From contig DATAUD010000024.1 in assembly GCA_036268455.1 (NCBI GenBank), positions 1 to 64,000 of the forward strand: a DNA stretch of 64,000 nt, written 5' to 3'. This stretch comes from DATAUD01 sp036268455 (GTDB lineage Bacteria > Verrucomicrobiota > Verrucomicrobiia > Limisphaerales > Palsa-1400). Made by a program: the position numbers and the translations under genes. The notes below the pieces were generated by a model. It saw nothing but the letters and a program-made list of their open reading frames with translations, had not been told where the DNA came from and did not search any database. Below, in pieces: positions 35,632-43,283 of the stretch. The number at the start of each line of letters is the position of its first letter. The first letter of the stretch is position 1.

Positions 35632-36888
35632 TTAACAGGCTGCCACAGGCGCAGCCCCAGCCTCGACAATCTGCGTTTGCAAAGAGTGCCGCGGCTCTTT
35701 GTTAATCAAGCGTTCGCCATCGTATAAAGTTTCCTGGCAAATTGCGTCCCAATATTGACGTGCTATTACCTTCCAGTCGGCGTGTCCCTCGTACCACAAC
35801 CGTGCTGTCGTCGAAATTCGGGCAAGGTGTCCAGTAATAGCCATTTCCTCGAATCGGTTTACACTCCGTGGCGAATCATTCGAAGCAATGAAGTGTTCGC
35901 CTTCACTCAACGGCTCCGCGTTCCCGCCGTCACATAGGACCGATGGGCAACCGATCGCCAAAGCAGCCATAAATGCGCTGGACTTGCAGGCAAGTTGACC
36001 GCTAGAGTGGGATAGGTAAATGTCCGCCCTTCCAAAAAGCCTGGATGCATCGCCCGGGCTTTCCGCGGCTCGGACGTCTATTCGTTGAGACGGAATGCAC
36101 TTTTCCAAGAGTTGTGCATCCTCCCTTCCCATTTTTGCCGTCTGCGATCCTTTGCCCAGCAACATGGCACTGGCAAGCAGATTCTTATTGTGCATTGTCC
36201 GAATCAGGTTCGTATGAGCCTTGATTGTTGCTACACGGGATCCTTGCTCGCCAAAAATTCCCACACGCAACCCCTTGTTTGGTCGAAGGTTGGGTTTGGG
36301 TCTGTCAAGGATCGGCAACAAACTCGGATTGGGGAGACATAGGGTTTTGTTGGGCTGAATTCGATCAAGAAGGTTTTTCATACACCGGGTGCTGGTGACC
36401 GAAACCTTAGATCGGAGATGAAATCCCTGAACAATTGAACGCTGCAGTCTCCACAAATAGAACCTGCTTATCCAGGGTTTGGCGCACGGTTCCCATAGTT
36501 CATGAAAGACAGTGCAGAATTGCCGGTCCGACGCCGCCGCCAGGACCATTCGCTCGTCCAGCCACGATTTGATTCCTTGATACAACCAGACAGGAATTCC
36601 CAGCGTGCTGTACCCAGTCCCCGCGTAGTGTAATAGCACGGTTGTTCGTTTCTCCTTGGCCGCAGCCAAGAGACCCCAGATGCCCGCCTCGTTTCGGATT
36701 CGCAAACATCGGACCGGAAAGCCGTCGAGTTTGACCGGCCCATTCCATGTAGGATCACAGACTATGAAACGACTCTGAATTCCGCACAATTGACGGAGAT
36801 GAAGCGCTAAATTCAGCGCATACTCGCCCAGATCATCACTCTGTGGCGGCAATGCTGGTACGATATGGATGCAGGTGCTGGTGGTCAT
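35632..36888 (-). CDS. Glycosyltransferase-like protein (GT-B fold, divergent)
   Basis: The 418-residue protein starts MTTSTCIHIVPALPPQSDDLGEYALNLALHL, a GT4-like acceptor loop. It contains VFHELWEPCAKPWISRFYLWRLQRS, shared with the protein at 12596. The second half (RVGIFGEQGSRVATI, ADIYLSHSSGQLACKSSAFMAALAIGCPSVLCDGG) resembles a donor-binding domain but lacks the common E-x7-E motif. It is the first glycosyltransferase gene after the antiterminator gene and is preceded by a 7-bp hairpin at 36896-36915. Confidence 0.72.
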   Translation of the reverse strand: MTTSTCIHIVPALPPQSDDLGEYALNLALHLRQLCGIQSRFIVCDPTWNGPVKLDGFPVRCLRIRNEAGIWGLLAAAKEKRTTVLLHYAGTGYSTLGIPVWLYQGIKSWLDERMVLAAASDRQFCTVFHELWEPCAKPWISRFYLWRLQRSIVQGFHLRSKVSVTSTRCMKNLLDRIQPNKTLCLPNPSLLPILDRPKPNLRPNKGLRVGIFGEQGSRVATIKAHTNLIRTMHNKNLLASAMLLGKGSQTAKMGREDAQLLEKCIPSQRIDVRAAESPGDASRLFGRADIYLSHSSGQLACKSSAFMAALAIGCPSVLCDGGNAEPLSEGEHFIASNDSPRSVNRFEEMAITGHLARISTTARLWYEGHADWKVIARQYWDAICQETLYDGERLINKEPRHSLQTQIVEAGAAPVAAC

Positions 36889-36895
36889 AAGCTAG

Positions 36896-36915
36896 TAGGT
36901 TTAGGGGGAAACCTA
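36896..36915 (-). promoter_or_regulatory. Hairpin in the leader just before the first glycosyltransferase gene
   Basis: On the minus strand TAGGTTT and AAACCTA pair perfectly around the six-base loop CCCCCT. The hairpin ends seven bases before the ATG at 36888, where a ribosome binding site would usually be. It could control initiation, or act as an RNA target for the specialised NusG paralogue encoded upstream. Both are inference; the inverted repeat itself is seen directly. Confidence 0.5.
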
Positions 36916-37345
36916 AAATTCCAGGCAGCCTTAGGGATCGGCGAGTCTCGATCAATCCGGGGTCTTACAGTCAATTCATGGAAAGCTCCGCCACTGGTTA
37001 TAAAAAAACCTATCCTGACTTAATGTTGTGAGCGCGCCTAAACCGCTATGTTGGTTGAAGTGTTGTTACCCTCGGACGCGGCCTCAATAGCATATCTCAT
37101 ACCAATCGTTACTAGCCACGCGATATTCCTCCCAGAGAAATCTTTTTTGCAAAATGACTTCTTTTGCTGTCGGCTTTTTATCACGTTGTTCATAACTCAG
37201 CACCACGGAATCGTCTTTGAGGTGGTACTTCTCATTTCAAAAAATGCCTTTTGCAAAGTCTCGGTCGCGAAAGATGTAATTTTGCATTCCACACCGCTGG
37301 CGAACGAAAAACAAACCTGCTCTGTCATCGTGAAACCGATCTTTG
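36916..37345 (-). other. Long non-coding gap between antiterminator and glycosyltransferase genes
   Basis: This 430-bp stretch lacks a convincing reading frame on the minus strand. A 192-codon plus-strand reading frame (37048-37626) runs through it into the antiterminator gene but has no recognisable domain and looks like a shadow. The length is typical of leader regions in capsule operons. I found no E. coli-like ops element and no clear -35/-10 pair. Confidence 0.45.
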
Positions 37346-37960
37346 TTATGCCGCCCTCGGAAAATTTCTGGGATGGTTCTCCAAACCAGACGGTGGTTTA
37401 TAACCGTTTTCCACAACGATATTTTGGAGATCTATCTCCACCATTGTCACTCGGCCAAGAAATTCCAATAGCGCCTGCACTCGTTGTCGCGCAGGCCGAA
37501 TTTGATGCACGATTGCCGACAAGTCATGGAACGCCCCCCCCACTATTCGGACCCTGTCCCCAATCGAAACTTCCGTATTCAAAATTAACACCTCGTCGCT
37601 TCCAAATACACTCCGCAGGTCATTGATCTGTTCATCGGGAATGCTCGGGTATCCGGATTTGAAATGCACAATCCTCGAAACACCGTAGGAATAACGCACC
37701 ACGTTAATGTGCAGCCGCAGGTTAAATCGCACAAAAACATACCCAGGAAATGCCGACTCAATAAACCATACAGGACCCCGACGAGTGGCTTTCCGTGTTC
37801 TTATTTGGGGGTTGAAAACCTCGAATCCCCCTTTTTTTGCCAGGCTTCCCGCAGCGATGTGCTCATGCTTAGGATGAGTTTGTACGCAGAACCAAAACCT
37901 TTGATCGCCTGCGTTAGCATCAACTAAACCCATTTGAGATGTTGAATCAGCTTCTCGCAT
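37346..37960 (-). CDS. Specialised NusG paralogue (RfaH/UpxY/LoaP-like antiterminator)
   Basis: The 204-residue protein has a NusG N-terminal domain (RFWFCVQTHPKHEHIAAGSLAKKGGFEVFNPQIRTRK, then ESAFPGYVFVRFNL and GVSRIVHFKSGYPSIPDEQINDLR) and a KOW motif (VSIGDRVRIVGGAFHDLSAIV). The W-[FY]-x-V-[QR]-[TS]-x-P-x-x-E start and gene position identify a specialised paralogue rather than housekeeping NusG. Such proteins ride on RNA polymerase and prevent early termination in long polysaccharide or secondary-metabolite operons. It is the first gene of the run of about 31 genes on the minus strand that includes the lasso cassette. The ATG at 37960 has no Shine-Dalgarno sequence. Confidence 0.88.
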   Translation of the reverse strand: MREADSTSQMGLVDANAGDQRFWFCVQTHPKHEHIAAGSLAKKGGFEVFNPQIRTRKATRRGPVWFIESAFPGYVFVRFNLRLHINVVRYSYGVSRIVHFKSGYPSIPDEQINDLRSVFGSDEVLILNTEVSIGDRVRIVGGAFHDLSAIVHQIRPARQRVQALLEFLGRVTMVEIDLQNIVVENGYKPPSGLENHPRNFPRAA

Positions 37961-38366
37961 TGAAATGCAAAAGGACTTCTGATCTCTTAATGTAAGTGAT
38001 TGCTGAACCTTTTTTCCAGCCGGTTAATTTAAGCAGATTTTAAGCCAAGCTGTATAATTAAGCGTTTCACTCGTGAATCGTCCGCGTGCGATTTGCACGT
38101 CTGTAAAACGGGTATTGGGTTTCAGCGTCAACAAAACCGTGTAGATTATTGCGAGGACGGTATTTGGGTTATTGTGTAACCATATCCGACATTTTGACCC
38201 AAACCGGCGTATCTTTTCATCGAGGCGGTGTACCCGAACGGCCCGGACAAACTGGTCAGGAAGATCGCTTTTGACTTTGGTGAATTCTACGGAACAGTAA
38301 AACACGTTGTGACAGGTCACGCCAACGTCAATGCCTGCAATGGCACAGGCACAACGGAGCAATCAT
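37961..38366. other. Intergenic region upstream of the antiterminator gene
   Basis: This stretch must hold the promoter of the large minus-strand operon, but I see no strong match; an AT-rich TTAATTATACAG near 38055-38070 on the minus strand could contain a -10 element. On the plus strand, 38228-38366 reads YPNGPDKLVRKIAFDFGEFYGTVKHVV, which looks protein-like but matches nothing I recognise and may be the end of a decayed gene. Confidence 0.3.
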
Positions 38367-38604
38367 ATGGAAATCAATCAGAGCGGGACAGTAACCGATT
38401 CGGCACGAAGCCTGGCGCGCCGTGATTTTTTCAAGGCCGCCGGCATTCTGGGGGGCGGGAATGTCATTATCCGCCGAAGGCCAGACAAATCCGCTTCCCA
38501 ATGATGGCGCCGCTCAGAAACAAGGGACATCCCCTGGTGGAATTCCCCAGAGAAAATTGGGACGGGCCGACGTCCAAATTTCCGCGCTCGGTGAGGGGTG
38601 GCGG
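38367..38604 (+). pseudogene. Aldo/keto reductase, N-terminal remnant with Tat signal
   Basis: From ATG 38367 the frame reads MEINQSGTVTDSARSLARRDFFKAAGILGG, a twin-arginine-like signal (ARRDFFKAAG). A one-base slip in the G run near 38451-38459 moves the reading to the frame MSLSAEGQTNPLPNDGAAQKQG...PQRKLGRADVQISALG. The RKLGRADVQISALG end is the classic start of aldo/keto reductases. The rest of the gene is missing: the reading runs straight into an ISL3 transposase. It is therefore a frameshifted and truncated gene cut by a mobile element. Confidence 0.75.
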
Positions 38605-39775
38605 GTTTGCCGAGTGGACTACGTGGAGAAAGAAAGCAAAGTGCTCATTCGCGTTGAAGAAACGACCGCACTGTGGCCGACGCAGAGTTGTCCGCATTGC
38701 GGGCGCAAGGCGATGGGTGGTTACGACCACGCTCCGGAGCGGCGCTGGCGGCATCTCACCGTTGCCGCGCGGCCGGTGCAAGGAATGTCAGAGGATTTCT
38801 GCCGCGCGGACGCCGTGGGAGGGCCGCAGCCGTGGATTGACGCAGGAGTTTGAAGCGTTCGCCTTGACGCTGATACGAGAGATGCCGGTCAAGAAAGCCG
38901 GGGAGATTTTGGGCGAGGCGGATCAGAAGGTGTGGCGGGCGCTTTTCGCGCACGTCGATGCGGCGTGGGCGGACTTGAGTTGGGAGAACGTGGTTTGGGT
39001 GGGAGGCGACGAAATGAACCGCAAGAAGGGGCACAATTATCTGACGGTGTTTGTGGACCTGGAAGCCAAGCGGGTGCCGCTGGGCGTGGAAGGCAAGGAC
39101 GCGGGCGTCTGGGAACGCTTTGCCGAGGAATTGCGGGCGCACAACGGCCATCCCAAAGCCATCACGCAAGCGGCCATCGATATGAGTCCGGCCTACATTC
39201 GAGGCGTCAAGGATAATTTGGGCAACGCGGCCATTGTTTTTGACAAGTATCATGTTGTCAGCCAGGTGGCCGGGGCGGTGGAGGAGGTGCGCCGCAAGGA
39301 GGCCCGGCAGGACGCGCAAGCGCGGGAACATTTGGAGAAGACCTGCCGGCTCTGGCGCAAGAACCCCGACAACTGACCGAGAAGGAAGCCGGGCGCTGGG
39401 ATCAATTGAAAGACAAACCGCTGGTGACCGGCTTGACCTATGCGATGCGGTTGGAACCGCGGAAGGCGTACGCCGCCGGCAGCGCCGCAGTGGCGCGAAG
39501 CCGGTTTGTCCAATGGCGCCAGCGGGTGCGCGCGGAAGCGCAAGCGCAGGCGTCAGGGCTGCTGGAACCGATGAGCAAAGCGGCCGACATGGTGGAGCGT
39601 CATCTGGAAGGAATCCTGGCGCATTGGAAAGAAGGTCTCACGACGGCCTTTCTGGAAGGGCTGAACAGTTTGTTTTCCGCGACCAAACGGAAAACTCGCG
39701 GCTACGTTCCACTGTCTATCAAATCGCCATCCTCTACTTCGTCCCGGGCAAGTTAGAGATACCTTATTATGGCTG
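38605..39775 (+). pseudogene. ISL3-family transposase, frameshifted
   Basis: The zinc-binding N-terminus (TQSCPHCGRKAMGGYDHAPERRWRHL) is in one frame up to about 38780. The DDE region is in a second frame: FEAFALTLIREMPVKKAGEILG, VVWVGGDEMNRKKGHNYLTVFVDLE (first Asp), AAIDMSPAYIRGVKDNL (second Asp) and FDKYHVVSQVAGAVEEVR, ending at a stop near 39376. A third frame gives EAGRWDQLKDKPLVTGLTYAMRL and the Glu-containing FLEGLNSLFSATKRKTRGY. A fourth carries STVYQIAILYFVPGKLEIPYYG. At least three one-base slips make it non-functional. Its stop codon is interrupted by the IS1595-type element. Confidence 0.85.
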
Positions 39776-39805
39776 CCGGGGTATCCTATTGACGCCACCG
39801 ACCAC
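39776..39805 (+). repeat. Left terminal inverted repeat of the IS1595-type element
   Basis: The 30 bases match the right end (40768-40797) perfectly as an inverted repeat. The duplicated target TATGGCTG lies immediately to the left. Confidence 0.95.
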
Positions 39806-39823
39806 AAGCTGTAGTGGAAAGGG

Positions 39824-40768
39824 ATGGCAGAGGACTATCCGAAGACGCTCTTGGAACTGGAAGGGCGGTTTGCCACAGATGAACAGTGCCGGGCGTATCT
39901 GGTGGCACTCCGTTGGCCAGAGGGATTTGTCTGTGGAAGCTGTGGCGCGGGCAAAGCTTGGGCCGCGAAACGAGGTCGGTTCATCTGCGCGGCCTGTCGG
40001 CATCCAACAACCGTGAGCGCGGGCACGATTTTCCAGGATAACCATTTGCCCTTGCGGTTGTGGTTCCGAGCGATCTGGCAGGTAATCAGTCAGAAGAACG
40101 GGGCCAGCGCCCTGGGATTGCAGCGCGTTCTGGGTCTGGGCAGCTATCAAACAGCGTGGACTCTTCTGCACAAGTTGCGCCGGGCCATGGTGCGACCCGG
40201 CAGGGATAAACTCAGCGGTCGAATCGAGGTGGATGAAACCCAAGTGGGAGGATCGACGCCAGGACGGAAAGGACGGGGTGTTCCGAGTCAGGCCTTGGTC
40301 GTCATCGCGGCTCAGGAAGATGGCCAAGGGATTGGACGCATCCGCCTGGCTCGAATCCGGGATGGCTCGGCGAAGCACCTCCACCAATTCATCCAAGGTG
40401 CCATTGTCCAGGGAAGCTGTGTGCATACAGATGGATGGAAGCCGTATCAAGGACTGGAGCAACTCGGTTATCAACACGAGGTCAGCAAACTCAAAGGTCA
40501 GGAGATAAGTGCCGCGACGGAATTGCTGCCAAGGGTGCATCGGGTGGCCGCCTTGCTCAAGCGCTGGCTGATGGGAACGCACCAAGGCGCCATTGCGCCA
40601 GAGCATTTGGATTATTATCTGGACGAGTTCACCTTTCGATTCAACCGACGGACCTCGGCCTCACGCGGCAAGCTTTTTTACCGCTTGGCGCAACAAGCCG
40701 TACTGGTGTCACCGGTTCCGTATAAAGTGCTAGTGGGCGGGGCGAACAACCCAAAACACCACCCGTAG
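39824..40768 (+). CDS. IS1595-family transposase
   Basis: The 314-residue protein has an N-terminal zinc ribbon (CGSCGAGKAWAAKRGRFICAACRH, about 38-61), followed by TVSAGTIFQDNHLPLRLWFRAIW typical of IS1595. The catalytic domain (DDE_Tnp_IS1595, ISXO2-like) has GRIEVDETQVGG with the first Asp, CVHTDGWKPYQGL with the second, and a downstream FRFNRRTSASRGKLFYRL. It is complete, and its TAG stop overlaps the inner base of the right inverted repeat. It probably moves this element by cut-and-paste. Confidence 0.93.
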   Translation: MAEDYPKTLLELEGRFATDEQCRAYLVALRWPEGFVCGSCGAGKAWAAKRGRFICAACRHPTTVSAGTIFQDNHLPLRLWFRAIWQVISQKNGASALGLQRVLGLGSYQTAWTLLHKLRRAMVRPGRDKLSGRIEVDETQVGGSTPGRKGRGVPSQALVVIAAQEDGQGIGRIRLARIRDGSAKHLHQFIQGAIVQGSCVHTDGWKPYQGLEQLGYQHEVSKLKGQEISAATELLPRVHRVAALLKRWLMGTHQGAIAPEHLDYYLDEFTFRFNRRTSASRGKLFYRLAQQAVLVSPVPYKVLVGGANNPKHHP

Positions 40769-40797
40769 TGGTCGGTGGCGTCAATAGGATACCCCGG
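40768..40797 (-). repeat. Right terminal inverted repeat of the IS1595-type element
   Basis: It is a perfect inverted copy of 39776-39805, followed directly by the second copy of the target duplication TATGGCTG (40798-40805). Confidence 0.95.
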
Positions 40798-40884
40798 TAT
40801 GGCTGATACCCATTACAAACGCGGTGAAAGTGCCAGTGAAATCATTACCGGGCTAAAACTCAAGAATTACTCCGGTATTATCCG

Positions 40885-41176
40885 GCATGCCAAAAAGCCA
40901 GGCCGGAGTCGCCGCTGCCATCACCTCCACGAGCCGCCAGGTCAGCGCCGCTCTGGGTGTCGCAGTCGCTGGCGCGATCATCGGCATCCGTGAGGCACAC
41001 GGCCTCGGCTTCGCCCAGGCACGCATCCCGTCTGGTGGATCATGGCCGCATGTGGAGCAACCATCAGTTCCCTCGGCTGGGCTTCCAACACCCCGTGGGC
41101 AAAGCACACCGCCCACCGCGTAGCTCATCTCCTGACTGATCACGTGACAGACCTGCGCGCAATCGAAAGAAGATAG
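40885..41176 (+). pseudogene. MFS (DHA2-type) transporter, C-terminal remnant
   Basis: The reading SQAGVAAAITSTSRQVSAALGVAVAGAIIG matches the late transmembrane helices of DHA2-type drug exporters. Around 41015 it shifts frame and continues HPVWWIMAACGATISSLGWASNTPWAKHTAHRVAHLL to a stop at 41174-41176, which fits the last helix and tail. The N-terminal three quarters are absent. It is a fragment left after insertions or deletions, flanked by the IS1595-type element. Confidence 0.7.
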
Positions 41177-41480
41177 TGTTTCGCAGTTAACCCTCCCCAA
41201 AGCCACACACGATGCGCAATTGGCCGAAAAGATTTACCAAGCCATCGAAGGCGAACTTAAAGCCAAGGCCCGGGCCCTGGCCTTCGAGAAATTCCGCGGC
41301 GGGATCGAATTGCACAACCTTGAACCTCCATTTGCCTCGTTACGATGGAGCCAAGACGCTTTCTGGCAGGATGCCGGCCTTGCTTGCAGTTGTGAGTTCC
41401 CCGTTCTCGCCAGGCGATCTCGCTTCTATTGGACAACAAGCTGAACCTGGCGTTGCTGACGCAGGCGTTCTATCTTTCGA
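41177..41480 (+). other. Unassigned debris between MFS remnant and allophanate hydrolase
   Basis: A plus-strand frame reads DAQLAEKIYQAIEGELKAKARALAFEKF and another near 41415-41491 reads LLLDNKLNLALLTQAFYLSIICGF. Both look protein-like but match no family I can name, and neither has a convincing start. The stretch is probably more decayed mobile-element or transporter DNA. It also holds the region downstream of the allophanate hydrolase stop, where I see no clear terminator. Confidence 0.3.
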
Positions 41481-43283
41481 TCATTTGCGGCTTTTGAGGA
41501 ATGGACGCCAGCCGCCGAAACTGGAGATGTCGCGAGCGTTTTCGACTGCATAGCTCTCGCACAAGAAGCCCTTCACTGACGTGCCATCGGACAGTTCGAC
41601 TGTGCCGATACTTAACGGCGCGTCCATCAGGGAGATGAAACTCCCAAACTCCTCAACGGGCATTTCCCAAACTTCCACTTCGATGGCGACGCCAGTTCCA
41701 TTTTGACACCGAACCAGCCCGGGTTTGGGTGGGGTTGTGTTCGGGATTTCGTAAACGCGATAGGCTGGCTGTGTTGTGACGCTTTGCACCCGTTTGGCCT
41801 TTCTTTCGGTCAATTGATAATTCAACGGCATGCCCGACAAATGGGCGCCTACCACCGCCACCCGCACGACCTTTTGTGTGGCTGGAACGACCGGTTTTTC
41901 GGCCAGGGTTGCAAGTTTGACCAACGTGGCCCCAAGCTGTCCGCCGACAGAACGTTGATACCGCGATCCCAGCGTGGAAATAAGCCTGTCGCCCTTTGCG
42001 GGCGCTATCATGGTGACGCCAAACGGGAGGCCGTTGGACCGAAAACCGGATGGGACCGCCACCGCGCAGCAGTCAAGAAGATTTGCGAAATTCGTGTAAT
42101 ACGCCAGGTTTGTGTTTAACTCCACCGGGTTCGCCTCGATTTCGGCCACGGTATATATTGTCCCTGTTGTGGGCACCAGTATCATATCGACCTTTGCCCA
42201 TTGTTCTCTCGCCAGCGCGCGCAATTTCTCGAGACGATAAGACGCGGTAAAAAAATCAACCGCCGAGTAGCCCCTCGCACCTTCGATTATGCCGCGCGTG
42301 ACAGAATGGACACCGTCTGGGTTGCGCGCCAGAAAATCGCTGAACTCAGCCAATCTCTCCGCAACCCACGGGCCGCCGTAGAGCATTTTACCCGTTTCGC
42401 GAAAAGGCGCGTAATCTATCTCGACCATTTTGCCCCCCAGCGTAATCAAGCGTTCGACGGCTTGATCGAACAGCGGGCCGGTTTCCGTGTTGCCGAAAGT
42501 TTGCAGCTCGGATTTTGACGGAACGCCGAATCGGAAGGAGGCAGGGGGTGCGCTTTGCAGCAATTGGCGGGGGTCCGTCCAACCGCGCGAGCATTGAGCC
42601 GCAACGACAGCGTCATCGCACGTCAGCGCAAAGACCGATACGCAATCGAGCGAGCGGCATGCCGGAACAATGCCCTTCAAGGAAAGCACACCGCGCGTTG
42701 GTTTGTAACCGACCACGTTGTTGAAACCAGCGGGCACGCGGCCGGAACCGGCGGTGTCAGTTCCGATGGAAAAGCTGACCAATCCCGCCGAGACGGCGAC
42801 AGCCGATCCTGAACTCGATCCGCCCGGAATGAAACGCGCGTCAAAGGGATTGCGAGGCGTTCCATAAGGCGAACGCACGCCGACCAGTCCTGTCGCAAAT
42901 TGGTCGAGATTGTTCTTTCCTATGAGGATCGCCCCCGTCGCCAGCAGATGATTGACGATCTCCGCGTTTTGTTCCGCTCGAAAGGCGTAAGCAGGACAGG
43001 CGACGGTCGTGAGGAGCCCAGCTACGTCAATACTATCCTTAACGCTGAACGGAATCCCGTAGAGCGGAAGGTCGGCCATCTCCTTTGCCCGGGCTTCCAA
43101 TTCCCGCGCGCGCTGGAGGGCCTGTTCGCGTTCCACCAGCGTGATCCAGGTCGCCGGGTCGTTGTAATCGGCAATCCGCCTATAAACTTCGTGAACAACC
43201 GTCGAGGGCATCAACTCGCCGCGTTCGTAAGCTGCCCGCAATGTTGACAAGTCGAGACTGGCGGGAGAGGAAGACTCGATCAT
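41481..43283 (-). CDS. atzF: Allophanate hydrolase (AtzF-like amidase)
   Basis: The 600-residue enzyme should hydrolyse allophanate to ammonia and CO2 (via N-carboxycarbamate), the last step of cyanuric acid, biuret and urea-amidolyase pathways. The amidase-signature triad is present with AtzF spacing: Lys82 (SVKDSIDVAG), Ser156 (GGSSSGS) and nucleophile Ser180 (DTAGSGRVPA). The C-terminal domain (VAVVGAHLSGMPLNYQLTERKAK...ISSFGGWRPFLKSRK) is characteristic of allophanate hydrolases and absent from plain amidases. No urea carboxylase gene is nearby, so allophanate probably comes from biuret. Its ATG overlaps the NCS2 stop by ATGA. It is the last gene of the operon. Confidence 0.93.
   Translation of the reverse strand: MIESSSPASLDLSTLRAAYERGELMPSTVVHEVYRRIADYNDPATWITLVEREQALQRARELEARAKEMADLPLYGIPFSVKDSIDVAGLLTTVACPAYAFRAEQNAEIVNHLLATGAILIGKNNLDQFATGLVGVRSPYGTPRNPFDARFIPGGSSSGSAVAVSAGLVSFSIGTDTAGSGRVPAGFNNVVGYKPTRGVLSLKGIVPACRSLDCVSVFALTCDDAVVAAQCSRGWTDPRQLLQSAPPASFRFGVPSKSELQTFGNTETGPLFDQAVERLITLGGKMVEIDYAPFRETGKMLYGGPWVAERLAEFSDFLARNPDGVHSVTRGIIEGARGYSAVDFFTASYRLEKLRALAREQWAKVDMILVPTTGTIYTVAEIEANPVELNTNLAYYTNFANLLDCCAVAVPSGFRSNGLPFGVTMIAPAKGDRLISTLGSRYQRSVGGQLGATLVKLATLAEKPVVPATQKVVRVAVVGAHLSGMPLNYQLTERKAKRVQSVTTQPAYRVYEIPNTTPPKPGLVRCQNGTGVAIEVEVWEMPVEEFGSFISLMDAPLSIGTVELSDGTSVKGFLCESYAVENARDISSFGGWRPFLKSRK

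Larger units (their letters stand above)
39776..40797 (+). mobile_element. Intact IS1595-type insertion sequence, 1022 bp
   Basis: The ends are perfect 30-bp inverted repeats (39776-39805 starting CCGGGGTATCC, and 40768-40797 ending GGATACCCCGG). An 8-bp direct repeat TATGGCTG flanks the element (39768-39775 and 40798-40805), the target-site length expected for IS1595. The single transposase gene is intact and fills the element. Perfect ends and a full reading frame in a region of decayed elements point to a recent insertion. Removing the element and one repeat copy restores a TGA stop for the ISL3 transposase. Confidence 0.95.

Noticed and set aside
36889..37345. JUMPstart/ops element as in enterobacterial capsule operons
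   Set aside because: No GGCGGTAGCGTG-like sequence was found; only the unrelated hairpin at 36896.
37048..37626. 192-codon plus-strand reading across the operon leader
   Set aside because: It overlaps the NusG paralogue by 280 bases and has no recognisable features.
38024..38362. 112-codon minus-strand reading upstream of the antiterminator gene
   Set aside because: No domain, no ribosome binding site, and the plus strand of part of it looks more protein-like.
39767..40606. 279-codon minus-strand reading over the IS1595-type element
   Set aside because: Antisense to the transposase, which has all catalytic motifs; passenger gene unlikely.
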